DNA of 64,000 nucleotides from Platanthera guangdongensis (taxonomy: Eukaryota; Streptophyta; Magnoliopsida; Asparagales; Orchidaceae). The stretch is from the NCBI GenBank assembly GCA_039583875.1, contig CM077158.1:232926453-232990452 (forward strand), read 5' to 3'. The notes beneath the pieces were generated by a model, which was given only the letters and a program-made list of their open reading frames with translations, did no database searches and was not told where the DNA came from. A program made the translations under genes and the position numbers. Numbering within the stretch: position 1 is the first letter of the stretch; the number at the start of each line of letters is the position of its first letter. Positions 1-10,405 of the stretch are shown here, in pieces.

Positions 1-640
1 ACAAAAATAAGATGAAGAAAATAATTTTTCATTGATAATAGAAAAGAGGAGTACAAAAACATAAAAGGGACAAGATTATGCTATCAAAAAAAGATTACAC
101 TAAATAGAAAATGGTTACACTAATAGAAAAGAAACTTAACAACAAGTAAGAAACATAAAAGAACTCTCTCTTGAAACTAACTATCTCACTTGCTCTCCAA
201 AATCCCACCCTCCTCAAAGCATGAGACATGGGTTCCTTTTATAGGAGAGGAGGAAGATTCTAGAAAGTGGTGGGAAATGAAGGGGGAGAAGGATGTGTCA
301 GCCATGCATGTATGAGGAGGTGCATAAATGACATTAAATGAGGGAGAGAGAGGAGGCTACATGCATGCATTTTCATTTAGGAAAATAAAAAAAGAACAAA
401 ATAATAAAAGATGAGGGATGGATGGATTTAAATGAGAATGAGAGAAAGGGAAAGTGGGGTGAATGAGAAATAAATAAGAGAGAGGGGGGTGAGTGGGAGA
501 TGTATGGAGGAATAAAGAAGAGAGAGGAGAGGAGTGGTTCATTACATGTAAATTTATGGAATGAAAGTGGAAAATATAAAATAGAGAGGGGGTGAATGTA
601 GAAATAATGAAGGGGGGAAAAGAGGGGCCGGCCATGCATG
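1..640 (-). mobile_element. LTR-like region of an unclassified minus-strand retroelement
   Basis: Read on the minus strand, this stretch has the order expected of an LTR: a purine/pyrimidine-skewed upstream part, a TATA box (CTATAAAAGG at 236-245), then about 240 bases rich in T, with an AATGAAAAATTATTTTC-like stretch near base 30 where a polyadenylation region would lie. No TG/CA terminus, target-site duplication or coding region can be seen, so the family is unknown. It is part of the material that interrupts the integrase of the Tat element beginning at 1088. Open frames here are low-complexity and are not considered genes. Confidence 0.4.
236..245 (-). promoter_or_regulatory. TATA box, minus strand
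   Basis: CTATAAAAGG on the minus strand, followed by a leader without upstream coding sequence. It supports reading bases 1-640 as a promoter-bearing LTR in minus orientation. Confidence 0.4.
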
Positions 641-1087
641 GGCTTATAATGTGGTACGAAATATTGTTTGTGGGCTGCATGGGTGCTCGGGTTTGGGCTT
701 GGAGAGTAGCTGGGTTGCTTCATGTTGGTGAGCTCGACTTGCATGGTGGCTGCACTTGACTGCATCAAAGGCTTGAACCTACAAATAAAATAAAACAAAT
801 AAACAAAATGTTAGATATATTTTATAACATAACAAAATATAAGTTATTAAAAAAATAAACCAACCATAATAACATAATAACAGTTATTTTTCCAAACTAA
901 ACACAACTAGACATAGAACATAAAATTAAACATAAAAAAAGCATAAAAACACATAATTGAACTAGGAATTAATATATTATAAAAAATATTAAAACATGAA
1001 ATAAAAACATAACAAGCATAAAAATATAAATAAACTTAGGCATTTTGCATAGTAAACTCCCCAAAAATGATGACTAAAAGTAGTCAT
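641..1087. other. AT-rich non-coding DNA, insertion edge
   Basis: Very AT-rich, with runs such as aaaaaataaa and no coding potential. The last bases contain an inverted repeat, gatgact-aaaag-tagtcatc (about 1066-1090), exactly where recognisable integrase sequence starts. I read 1087/1088 as the approximate right edge of an insertion into the Tat element. No duplication can be checked because the other edge lies outside the window. Confidence 0.35.
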
Positions 1088-1668
1088 CACACCCCAGGAG
1101 CAACGGGCAGGTGGAGGCCGTGAACAAGATCATTGTCAACCTCCTAAAGAAGAAAGTGGAAAATCTGAAGGGGAGCTGGGTGGAGCAGCTTCCCGCGGTT
1201 CTCTGGGCCCTGAGGACGACCCCCAACACAGCTACAGGAGAGACCCCTTCAAGCTCTCCATGGGTGCGAGGCAGTGCTTCCAGTGGAATTTTAGGTTCAA
1301 ACACTCGAGTCGTCGCGGCTGGGGAAGCAGGGAGGAATGACGGGTTGAGAACGAGGAAGAGCTACGGTTCTCCCTTGACATGGTGGAAGAACTGCAGGAC
1401 CTTTCCGCCGACCGACAAGAAGAGGTGAAAAGGAGGACGGTCAAGTACTTTGACAAACACGTTAGAGTCAAGCAATTTGTGGGGGGGAGTTGGTGCTGAT
1501 GAAGGTGGATGCAGCAGGGAGGTCGACAACCGTGGGAAAGCTCAACCCCAGCTGCGAAGGTCTATTTATTATAAAAGAGGCTTTGAGATCAGGGGGATAC
1601 CGACTCCAAAATGTGGAGGCAAGACCCTAAGTCTCACCTAGTGTGGTGACGAACTTAAAGCGATTTTT
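1088..1668 (+). pseudogene. pol: Ty3/gypsy integrase C-terminal remnant
   Basis: The segment starts with HPRSNGQVEAVNK, the conserved end of the integrase catalytic core, and continues through WVEQLPAVLWALRTTP and the GETPF motif. After about 1250 the frame shifts (HGCEAVLPVEF in another frame, then a stop). The later segments LRFSLDMVEELQ and VKYFDKHVRVKQF, a GELVLMKV motif, VGKLNP and YRLQNV are typical of Tat-group integrase tails; the end lies near LKRFF at about 1668. There are at least two frameshifts and several stops, so it is non-functional. It shows that T1 reads left to right. Confidence 0.85.
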
Positions 1669-1764
1669 TCCTTGAAACGTGTAAGTGGAGCTTTGATTTT
1701 TAATAAAATTCTTTAACGCATCAATGCTATCGCAATAGGTTTGCATGAAGAAGTGAAGTGTATT

Positions 1765-2830
1765 TGGACCCCGAGTAGATCCCGCTGTCAGGATCTCACC
1801 TAGCTGGCAGGGCTAGAAGTCACTCGGTGTCATCCTTAGACATCGAGCAGATCTCGCTGTCAGGCTGTCACCTAGCTGGCAGGGTGGAAGTCACTCGATG
1901 GTATCAACCTTGGACCCCGAGCAGATCCCGCTGTCAGGCTCTCACCTAGCTGGCAGGGCTGGAAGTCACTCGGTGTCATCCTTAGACCTCGAGCAGATCC
2001 CGCTATCAGGCTCTCATCTAGCTAGCAGGGCTGGAAGTCACTCGATGGTATCAGCCTTGGACCCCGAGCAGATCCCGCTGTCAGGCTCTCACCTAGCTGG
2101 CAGGGCTGGAAGTCACTCGGTGTCATTCTTAGACCTCGAGCAGATCCCGTTGTCAGGCTCTCACCTAGTTGGCAGGGCTGGAAGTCACTCTATGGTGTCA
2201 GCCTTGGACCCCGGCAGATCCCACTGTCAGGCTCTCACCTAGCTGGCAGGGATGGGAGTCATCAGTGTCATCCTTAGAGCTCGAGTAGATCCCGCTGTTA
2301 GGCTCTCACCTAGCTGGCAGGGATGGAAGTCACTCTATGGTATCAGCCTTAGACCCCGAGCAGATCCCGCTGTCAGGCTCTCACCTAGTTGGCAGGGCTG
2401 GAAGTCACTCGATGTCATCCTTAGACCTCGAGCAGATCCCGCTGCCAGGCTCTCACCTAGCTGGCAGGGTGGAAGTCACTTTTTGTCATCCTTAGACATC
2501 GAGCAGATCCCGCTGTCATGCTCTCACCTAGCTGGCAGGGCTGGAAGTCACTCGATGGTATCAGCCTTGCACCCCGAGCAGATCCCGCTATCAGGCTCTC
2601 ACCTAGCTGGCAGGGCTGGAAGTCACTCGGTGTCATCCTTAGACCTCGAGCAGATCCTACTGTCAGGCTCTAACCTAGCTGGCAGGGCTGGAAGTCACTC
2701 GATGTATCAGCCTTGGACCCCGAGCAGACCCACTGTCAGGCTCTCACCTAGCTGGATGGCTGGAAGTCACTCGTTGTCATCTTTAGACCTCGAGCAGATC
2801 CCGCTGGATGTCACCCAGGAAAGTCCTACA
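1765..2830 (+). repeat. ~73-bp tandem array in the T1 3' region
   Basis: About 14 units of 72-75 bp, each containing cagatcccgctgtcaggctc and ctcacctagctggcaggg. Two variants alternate (tcgatggtatcagccttgg versus tcggtgtcatccttagac), giving a dimer of about 147 bp. Because unit lengths are close to multiples of three, long frames run through the array, but they are a by-product of the repeat. On the reverse strand the unit core tgccagctaggtgagagcct is also found in the 63416-64000 array of T2 and, more diverged, in the 54970-55510 array of T3. Confidence 0.9.
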
Positions 2831-2924
2831 CCCCCCAGGTAGTGCCTAACAAACCTGGCCCTTCTAAGAGAGGAGATCTCGGCATGGGCGAGCTCGGACT
2901 AGCCAATCCAGCTCAGCCTCGGCA

Positions 2925-3240
2925 GAAGGGTGGCGAGCTAGTCCCTCGGACCTCGCTAAGAGGAGGTGGGCCCGCCAGGCCGCCTCGTCCCCCACTATGT
3001 TTTACTCAGGAAAATTTAGAGAATTTGGTCTTACATTGATAAGATTATGGATTGCTCGTGAGCGAGCCGGGGCGAATCCTGAGAATTGGCGAGCCAGGCC
3101 CTTGGATCTCACCAAGGGGAGGCCGATCCCGCCAAGACGTCCCGACCCCACTTTATTTTACTTGGAAAAATTTAGTGAGCTTGTTTTTCTGTTGAATAAG
3201 GTCATGGACAGCTCGCGAGCTCGCTGTGGCGAGCCCTAAG
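2925..3240 (-). repeat. Two ~152-bp direct repeats downstream of antisense gene B
   Basis: Two diverged copies start with a gttttactcaggaaaattta-like core near 2999 and 3151. Both contain gcgagc-rich stretches and cgccaag/cgccagg segments. They lie beyond the 3' end of antisense gene B, so may be its downstream sequence. No coding is seen in 2831-3365. Confidence 0.55.
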
Positions 3241-3429
3241 GATTGCCAAACTCTCAAGATATTCTCTCGGGGGCGAGTCCTAACGACTATCCTACTCGCA
3301 GTATAACTATCTACACGAGGTCGCCTGGGGAAGGGCTCGCGGACATGCAGAACACAACAAGGACATTACAAAAGAAAAATGGCTTGGCTATAATCAAAAA
3401 TCTTTTTCATTAAACAACGATGTTTACAG

Positions 3430-5192
3430 GTGGAGCTCGGCTCGGCGAGAAAACAAAATAAAGTATATATACATTTAGACCTCGCCCCCCCCCCCCCCCC
3501 CCGCCAGACTGGTCCTCCCCTTCGCCTGACTGATCCTGGAAGCCCTTCCCGAATAGCGCGTCCAGACTGTCTTCCTTCTCGCTGGGAGGCATCGCCGGGA
3601 ACAGGCTCGGCATCAGGTCCCGGGCCAAAATCTCCTCGCATCCCTCCACCAGCACTCCAGTGTCCTTCATCATCTGGAGGGTGCATTCGGCGGCCTGGAT
3701 GGATTTGATCCGCAGCCTCTCGGCGAGGTCGGCCTCGCTAAAGATCCTCGGCCTCTTGTAGGGGAGGGTAGGATCGGCGCGCCGCTGGGCGGGAAGAAAA
3801 TCTCGCTTGACGGCGGACCTCGGGGTAAGGTTATGATTAACATCCTTCAGCTTCGCATTCGCCCCCTCCAGCTCGGCAAGCCGGGTGCGAAGCTGGCCGA
3901 TTTCTCCTACTGCTCGGCATTGCGAGCCCGCAGCTCTCGACAGCCTTGGCATCATGACAGAAGAAAAGTTCATTACTGACAGCGCAAAATATTTCAAGTA
4001 AAAGAGGGACGGGGAAGCCCGATACTCACCAATCCGCCGGCGGCCTGGGCGAGAAGACCTCGGCGATGCCGAGCTACCTCGACTGGTCGGCGACCTTGTC
4101 CTTGGCGATGTCGCAGGCCTGCTCGGCTTTTTGGAGCTGGTTGCTAAGGCCGAAGCTACGGCGGGCCAGTATGTGATGAAGCTCCATGGCCCGCAGGTGG
4201 GCCTGCAGGCTCTCATGGTCGAGCTGTCGTAGGGTCATATCTTGTAGGCCTCGGCATCCTCCCGGCCATAGAGGCCGAAGCCGAGGGCGTAAGAGTGACT
4301 GGTAGCGGGCCCGCGGTCATGCCAGGAAGGGTACTTGGTGGAGATGGAGACCCAATGGGCGAGCTCATCCCACTGCACCATGGGATCGCTTGCCGAGTCC
4401 TTCCACCGCCCCCCAAAACTGAAGAGGGGATGTTGTTTCGGCGGGCCGCGTTCGTGAGCCATCCTCTTCGCCGAAGGAGGAGGGGAGATCGCCGTAGGGG
4501 GAATAGGAGCCTCGCCGCCCTTCCGCCTCCTGCTGGTAATTTCCTTCAGCGGACTCTCCAACGACGCGTCGGTGATGGTTTCAGGCGAGCTCATGAACTT
4601 GGGGCTGGATTGATGTTGTTGTTATTTTTTTTCCCTCAGAGCAAGCACGGCTTTCTTCATCTTTTTTGGTAATGGCTGGCGGTGTGGCGAGTTCGATCCC
4701 GCATCCTCAGACCGCCTCTTGCTGGAAGAGGGTTGGGAGAAGCTGCCTCATCTCGGTAGGCCGCCGTCGCCACCTTCTCGCGAGCAAGGGGGTCTGGGTA
4801 CAACCCCGAGTTCCTAAACGGCGGGTTCACGGGAATTAGCCGCTCCCATACAAGAAAAACTTGGAAAAAGTTAGAAGATTTCAACAGCAACCTGACGAGC
4901 TCGGCAATGAGGAGAGAACAATACCTTCGCCGGGTAGGATCTCCGGCCAGAGGGGGAGGCGCAACCCCACCTCAAAGTGAGATATGGGGAAGGCGAGCTC
5001 GTCCTCATAGAAGGTATTGATAGCCCCCCCCCCCACCTGCCTCGGTCGGCGCGCCTCGAAGACCGGCGGCACGTGCTCGGCTACAAATTCCACGAGCTCC
5101 TCCTCGCTGGTGTGCCCTTCGAAGAAGAAGTAATCGGTGAAGTGCTGGGCGCACTTGGTGCGGCCGTCGATGTCAGGGTTGGTATTGCCCAT
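3430..5192 (-). pseudogene. Antisense gene B of T1 (Transposase_28-like, 'putative gypsy type transposon' family), decayed
   Basis: Minus-strand, intron-containing gene opposite to the transcription of T1. The first exon begins MGNTNPDIDG at 5192 and contains ELAFPISHFEVGLRLPLWPE, the hallmark of the plant protein family Pfam calls 'Putative gypsy type transposon' (recalled, not searched). A middle exon (about 4594-4235) contains VSISTKYPSWHDR and ALGFGLYGREDAEAYK. A further exon carries HLRAMELHHILARRSF and a coiled-coil-like Lys/Glu stretch, and the last has IGQLRTRLAELEGANAKL and an acidic tail. Matching motifs occur in the same order in gene B of T2 (53768-63050). Frames are broken between exons, and a run of about 20 C (3483-3502) obscures the C-terminus. 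Function unknown. Confidence 0.7.
3483..3502. repeat. Poly-C tract of about 20 bases
   Basis: A C homopolymer encoding poly-Gly at the C-terminus of antisense gene B of T1. Length is prone to slippage or sequencing error, so the reading frame past it is unreliable. Confidence 0.9.
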
Positions 5193-5297
5193 GCTCGCAG
5201 AAGAAGGGGTGGAGCGCAAGTAAGAAAAAGAAAAGTGCAGGAAGAGAGAGAAAGAGTAAGCAGTAAAAGCAGCGGTATGGGGGTTGGTGGGGGGGGG

Positions 5298-5306
5298 CTA
5301 TTTATA
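5298..5306 (-). promoter_or_regulatory. TATA box of antisense gene B (T1)
   Basis: TATAAATAG on the minus strand, about 105 bases upstream of the MGNTNP start. The copy of gene B in T2 has the same TATAAATAG at 53592-53600, so the promoter is shared by the two elements. Confidence 0.6.
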
Positions 5307-5599
5307 AAAAAAAGTAATCAGAGGGTCAAACTGTCCAATCGGCCCAGCTCTCCATCCAAGCCCGCCAACCCCCAGCTCGCCAACCCCCAGATCGCCGACT
5401 TCCGGCGTGTTCCAACCAAGGCTAAGTCAAATAAAAAGCAATATATTATTTGAATACCGCATGTCTAAGAATGTTTTAAGGTTTTATTTATTACAAAGAC
5501 CAAGTGCAGGAATAAAAAATAGGGGCGCGCGTGCAGGGGGGAAACCAGGAGGCGAGTACCAGTCAGCTCGGCAAAGGAGCCGCCCTTTATCTACCCGGC

Positions 5600-6629
5600 C
5601 TCACACCCCCCGTCCCCAGACTGCCGCGCGCGGAGCAGCTCGCGGATCCTCCCCGAATTCCTCTGTGCCACTGAGAGGTCGTCGTCTATCTCTTCCAAAA
5701 GTCGGGAAGGGGACATCATCTCGCTAGCCTAGCGCTTCGCACCTCATCAGTAAGACGCACGTAGTCGCGTTGTAACGCTCGTTGACCCCCTACACCTCGC
5801 GCAGCCCGCACACCAGTTTCTTGAAAAGCTTAACCTCCCTCCTCGTCAGCTCGCCTTGTTCCACTTCGGGGCCCAGGTAAGAGTCCGGCGAGCTTGGGAG
5901 GGGAGGGGAGAGTAATGGGTTGCCCATGAAGATTCCTCGGCAGCGGATTGGCTAGGGGGAACTGTGGAGACAAACATCAGCAAAAGAAGGTATGCCGGAA
6001 AATCGCATGAGGCAAAAACCCAGGCAAAGTTTACCTGACGAGCTCGGCAATTCAAAGGAAATGCAGGGAGGGATGAACCTCAGATCCTTCCCGTGACCTG
6101 GGCCGCGCATTCCCGGTGAGAGAAGCTCGAATCCCGAGATGGGGATGGTTTCTAGACCCGCCCCCGCGGTCACGATAGCTTGCTGGGGAGATGGGGCCCG
6201 CACCGGTGAGCTCGGCCTCTGCGAGCTCACCCCCAATGTCCCAAAGGGAGGGGACGGGTCTCGGGGCGATTCTCCGGAGTCATGAACATCGAGTCCCCAA
6301 GAGAATTCTTGGCTCGCGGGGTGGTGTATCGCGGCGCAGCGTCCTCCGCGCCATCAGGGTGGCTGTCTGGGCCATCACAGATCTCGACAATATTCCCCCC
6401 ATTTTTAGAGGTAGGCAGAGTGGAGGAGCCATTCCATGCTCCAAGGTGGTCCTCAGGTCGTCATAGATGGGCTCGGCCGCCTGAGGGAATGTTTCATCTT
6501 CTTGGAGTTAGGCTCGATAGAGACACCCTGTGGTACGACAGCTGGGACCGCTGTCAGGGCGGCCATGCGAGCAGCTGAGGTCTGGCGGGCACGCATGAGC
6601 CGCTCTTGAATCTCCTTGGGGATCAGCAT
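5600..6629 (-). pseudogene. Antisense gene A of T1, decayed
   Basis: The first exon starts at 6629 with MLIPKEIQERLMRARQTSAA and ends in a basic stretch near SKKMKH. It aligns by eye with gene A of T2 (51834), which begins MPSKRADKPLPQDLQDRINA and is followed by a Lys-rich stretch. Later coding-like pieces include EVEQGELTRREVKLFKKLV (about 5860-5800) and a Ser/Pro-rich end. Frames are interrupted by stops, so it is non-functional here. Position (between gene B and the 3' LTR) and orientation match T2. No known domain recognised; a short, basic and then acidic, intron-rich protein of unknown role. Confidence 0.55.
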
Positions 6630-6682
6630 CTTAGCAGGATTAGAGCAAAGGGAATGGCAAGAGTTAGGGAGGTGTGCAGGTG

Positions 6683-6693
6683 CATATATATAG
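6683..6693 (-). promoter_or_regulatory. TATA box of antisense gene A (T1)
   Basis: CTATATATATG on the minus strand, about 60 bases upstream of the gene A start codon at 6629. T2 has TATAAATA at the equivalent place (51753-51760). Confidence 0.5.
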
Positions 6694-6787
6694 CTACAGG
6701 TGGACCCACCCAAAGATTCCCTCCAGTCCACCACGCACTCGCCGAACACTTGGGGTTGGATGTTTCTTTTCGAGCTTTGCCAAGCTC

Positions 6788-6804
6788 AAAAAGAGCGGGG
6801 TTTA
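6788..6804 (+). other. Polypurine tract of T1
   Basis: aaaaagagcggggttta lies directly before the TGTACAACCCCG start of the LTR. The same tract, gctcaaaaagagcggggatt on the minus strand, precedes the LTR of T2 (51640-51660), and ccttgaaaagagcggggatt that of T3, so it is the plus-strand primer of this family. Confidence 0.8.
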
Positions 6805-7545
6805 TGTACAACCCCGTATCCGACGAGTGAGGTCGCCAGGAACCAGACCGGTCGGTTCAGATCATCCAAGCAACATGCGAGCCCAGCAGAGGAATCTGAA
6901 GATAGTGGGCGAGCTCGGCATGGAGAAGCCGAACCCGAGCTCGACATTCGTCGACCGCAAGCTCTGCATTTGCCGAGCTAAGCCAAGACTCATCGGATGA
7001 GATCGACTAATGGAGGCCGACGGATGGGCGAGCTCGTCGTCCCAGCTCGCGCTCTCGCAATGGAGTTCGGCAACAGTAGGCGAGCCTGATCTACCGAGGT
7101 GGCCAGGCTCCCCAGCTCGTGTGGATCCATGAGGTACTTTTTACTATTTTGCCCTCGCTGGTCTGCCCATAGCCCTTCAAGACAGCGAAGTTTGGTGTTG
7201 GCAGACCCAACCAAGGGTACTTTGGTAACTGAGGTCAGTTCAGTTTGGTTATTGGCAGTTCAGATTCTGAAAACTATAAATAGGACCAAGGGGTACCCTA
7301 GAAGGTAGGCTGCCTGTGCTCTCCTGCTCCAGTTTTCAAGTGCTTTCTGAGGGTACTATAGCTCGGCCTTTGGCTAAGAAGGGGAAGCTCTCTCAGATCT
7401 TCCGGGTGTATGGTGGGTCCTCCCCACCGAGCCTTGGGTGTTCTCCCTTGTTTCTTTTGTTGTTTTGCTTGTAGGAGTGAAGTAGGTGCGCGATCACCCT
7501 TCCCCAAGGGTGAACTCCATAGGAGACCGAATTTCGGTTTCAACA
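6805..7545 (+). mobile_element. 3' LTR of T1 (741 bp)
   Basis: Starts TGTACAACCCCGTA and ends GGTTTCAACA, the same termini as the T2 and T3 LTRs. It contains several CGAGCTCG-type palindromes in the first half (for example near 6910, 6938 and 7029) and a TATA box at 7275-7284. There are two short chance frames but no genes. Confidence 0.85.
7275..7284 (+). promoter_or_regulatory. TATA box of the T1 LTR
   Basis: TATAAATAGG on the plus strand, about 270 bases before the LTR end; same motif and position as in the T2 and T3 LTRs, which have it on the minus strand. Confidence 0.65.
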
Positions 7546-8345
7546 ACACATACATGCATAAAACCTGACACCCCATCGTATAAACTAGTATGGGATAGCT
7601 TATATGATGGGAGCCTTGCAAAAGTCCCCTTAACTTATAAGTTTGTATGGACATTCATATAAGTTAAAGTTAATTACTTACTGGTTACTTTTCTTTTCGT
7701 TGCACCTTACTCTTTACCCTTTTTTTTGCTCTACTTGATATAGAACTGCTAGATTAGATTTTGTAATTTTATACTATATTATCTGCTAGCTTAGGACCAC
7801 TACCACCTACTTTTTCCTACTCTACACCATCATAGCTTTCCTATCATTCCTCCCGCACGGTGCCTAGAAGCTAGTGGGGAGGGGTGGGAGAAATAAGGTT
7901 TAGTCTTTTGACTAACGGTCGGTGGACCACACATTCAGGGCTTCAGATGGGAGACATGTAGCAACAACATGAGATGTAGCACCAACGGAGTACGGTGCAC
8001 ATGGAGTTGGGCCAGTCTAGTATGGGGCACCAGCTTGGCTCCGTGAGTGTTAGTTTTACTTAGCTTCCACGAGAGTATTGTAGTGAGAACATGATGTACC
8101 GGGCATGAGCCCGTTTATATTTCTAATTTATTTTTTTGTTTCATTACCTTATCTCTGTGGACTTTGTTGTGATTTATGCTTATATATATATGGTGAATTT
8201 GTAGATTTGATTTGTTGTACTTCTACTTCTTTGATGATCATTAATGCCGTCAGAATCGACGTTTTGTGGTGGCGACCCTCCCGAGTGTCGGTGTCACCGC
8301 AAAACAGCGGTTCTGTACATAAGACTCGGTAGCGTAGGAAAAAAG
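7546..8345 (+). repeat. Dispersed repeat R1, plus-strand copy
   Basis: Homologous by eye to the reverse complement of 36245-37050: both have tttgtatgga-ttcatataagtt-like sequence, gatatagaactgctaga, a cggtgcctag box followed by a G-rich stretch, and a TATATATAT stretch near the end. The copy starts exactly at the edge of the T1 LTR, and the part matching 37050-37585 is missing; presumably it lies left of T1. No coding frame is convincing. R1 may be an LTR of an unidentified gypsy element. Confidence 0.55.
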
Positions 8346-8539
8346 GCATCTTACACAATGTTCCCTAAATTTGATTTGAAGAGGCATCACCATCAACACT
8401 AACAGCATAGTTGTATTTGATGTTTGTTAAGCTCATCATGTGTAGGATGTTCCTTGGAAAAAAGGTTATACAGTTGTTTAAGTGATTGTGACAGGTGTTC
8501 ACATGGTGAAGAGGTGGAGAGACTGAAAATCACCTTAAG
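8346..8539. other. No recognised feature
   Basis: Short AT-rich stretch between R1 and the hairpin array. No coding signal or repeat was recognised. Confidence 0.3.
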
Positions 8540-9530
8540 TCTAAAGGCGTTAAGTGAAGCTAGTTCACTCAACGCCAGAGGCCAAGGAAGGATGCTGGAA
8601 AAGCTGAAAATCCCCTAAGTCCACAGGTGTTGAGTGAAGCCAGTTTACTCAATGCCAGAGGCCAAGGAAGGATGCTGGAAAAGCTGAAAATCCCCTAAGT
8701 CCACAGGTGTTGAGTGAAGCCAATTCACTCAACGCTAGATGCTAAAAAGCGCTGAGTAAGGTATGGACATTCAAAGCCCAGTAGTTTGCAAGACAGAAAT
8801 GTGGCTAACTTCATAGGCGTTGAGTGAAGACTGTTCACTCAACCCCATTTACTAAGAGACGTTGAGTACAAATGAGTTTGTCAAAGCTTCAACATTGGTA
8901 AGCTGAAAAATCGACTAAGTGTAGAAGCATCGAGTGAAGACATCTCACTCAACGCCTGAAGAAGGAAGCATTGAGTCAAGCTCAAGCAGTTGAAGATTCT
9001 GTAAAGAATTCTGGCTAAGTCCAGAATCTTGCCAGTGAATACATCTCACTTAACGCAAGAGAAGAAAGCGTTGTGTGATGTCAAAGCTCAAAGAAAGATG
9101 GACAGAAAAATCTGTCTAAGTCTAAATGCGTTGAGTGAGGACAGCTCACTCAACGCACTCAATACCTCAGCAAGATGGCAGAATCAGGGAAGCGGCTAAG
9201 GACAAAAGCATTGAGTGATAAATGCTCACTCAACTCTCTCAACGTCTAGCAGATAAAGAAAGAAGCAGCTAAGTCCAGGGGTATTGAGTGATGAAGATTC
9301 ACTTAATGCACTCAACGTCTAGTAGTGCAGAAGGAATTGGTTAAGTCTAGAAGAATTGAGTGAAGCCAATTCACTCAGCACACTCAATGCTTAAGCAAAG
9401 TAGAAGAATTGGCTAAGACCAGAGGCGTTGAGTGAAGCCAGTTCACTAAACGCCTGATGATGTAGAGAAATCGGCTAAGTCCAGATTTGTTGAGTGAATC
9501 TAGTTCACTCAACGCACTCAACGGTTGGAT
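8540..9530. repeat. Array of 12 inverted-repeat hairpins (gttgagtgaa ... ttcactcaac)
   Basis: Twelve imperfect copies of ggcgttgagtgaa, a 4-6 base loop (often gccag) and ttcactcaacgcc, about 70-110 bases apart (near 8545, 8625, 8705, 8815, 8925, 9030, 9126, 9206, 9285, 9350, 9422, 9485). The arms are 10-13 bases. Segments between hairpins share ggctaagtcca-type sequence, so this is a tandem repeat with a hairpin in every unit. Later copies have an extra cactcaacg half-site. No coding. Probably part of an LTR or other element whose ends I could not find. Confidence 0.85.
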
Positions 9531-9889
9531 TGAATCTGAAAATTTGCAAAGTCCATAGATGCTGATGTTAGCAAAAGTCAACAAAAGTCAACAGAGTTCA
9601 AATTCATTGCGGGAAAGCTGTAGTACGCGATAATGGCACGGATTACCTTGCATGCTTCGTTTAATGCAAAAGCGTGCATGCAGCTTGCAAATCTAAGTAG
9701 GGCCCATGGGTCAAATAGGTGTTTATCGGTGGAAGATAAAAGTAACAAGATTGGGAGACAAAACTTTAACTTTTAGGGTTTAATTCAAGACGGTTGGATT
9801 TCGTCTTTCTCCTCGTCATTGTTGCCAAGCTTGAAGAAGGAAGTTCAAATTATCTTATCTGAAAGTTCTAAAAGATAGCTGGTGCCAGT
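9531..9889. other. Non-coding spacer
   Basis: No gene or repeat recognised. It contains a perfect tgcatgc and the phrase gggcccatgggtcaaatagg, which could belong to an LTR, but no termini can be assigned. Confidence 0.3.
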
Positions 9890-10405
9890 TTTTGCGCCTT
9901 AGTGAAAAATTGCGTCTGGGCGAAAAAATTGCTTTCGGAAAAAAAAGTGCGCTCGGGCGAAAAAAACACGTCGGGTCGAAAAAACGCTCCCGGGCGAAAA
10001 AAATGCGCTCGGGCAAAAAATCGCGTCGGGACAATGTCGGGGCGAAAAAATCGTGTCAGTGCGAAAAAATGCCCTCAGGCGAAAAATTATTGCGGGCGGG
10101 TGAAAAAATTCTGTCCTGGCCAAAAAATGTCATTCAAGCGAAAAAAACGCGTTTGGACGAAAAAATTGCGCTCGGGCAAAAATATTACGCCAGGGTGAAA
10201 AAATCGCTCCTGGGCTGAAAAAATTGCCCTAGTCTGAAAAAATCGCCCCAGGCCGAAAAAATCGTTCCCACGCTGAAAATATCGCCCCAGTCTAAAAAAA
10301 TCGCCCCAGGCCGATAAAATCGCGTACGGGAAAAAAGGGCACCTGGTCAAAAAAGTCCCGCCCGGGAAAAAAATTGCGTCCTAACAAAAAAATTGTGTCC
10401 GGGAT
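9890..10405 (+). repeat. GGGCGAAAAAA minisatellite, copy 1
   Basis: About 24 diverged units of roughly 18-22 bp around gcgctcgggcgaaaaaaat. The A-run of 5-7 bases is constant, while the GC-rich half varies. Frames through it give Lys-rich or Phe-rich nonsense. A second array with the same design is at 12135-12665, in the same orientation, on the other side of the peptide gene. Confidence 0.85.

Larger units (their letters stand above)
1088..7545 (+). mobile_element. T1: 3' part of a Tat-type Ty3/gypsy element with antisense genes
   Basis: In element sense (plus strand) the order is integrase C-terminal part, non-coding tandem array, a stretch carrying two genes on the opposite strand, polypurine tract and 3' LTR. 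Tat/Ogre/Retand-group plant elements are known for long 3' regions with tandem repeats and extra, often antisense, reading frames, and T1 fits that layout. The 5' LTR, gag, protease and RT are not in the window. The 3' LTR abuts sequence homologous to 36245-37585 (repeat R1), so T1 probably inserted into an R1 copy. Confidence 0.8.

Noticed and set aside
357..798. Minus-strand Ser/His/Pro-rich frames
   Set aside because: Low-complexity GA/CT-skewed LTR-like DNA; no homology or conserved motif.
1898..2842. Long frames with repeated residues SGSHLAGRAGSHS
   Set aside because: They are the translation of a non-coding ~73-bp tandem array whose unit length is close to a multiple of three; starts are arbitrary and one unit has lost frame.
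8149..8358. Possible small gene in R1
   Set aside because: Not conserved in the second R1 copy, and both strands are open for similar lengths.
9892..10350. Lys-rich and Phe-rich frames
   Set aside because: By-products of the GGGCGAAAAAA minisatellite; the same happens at 12021-12610.
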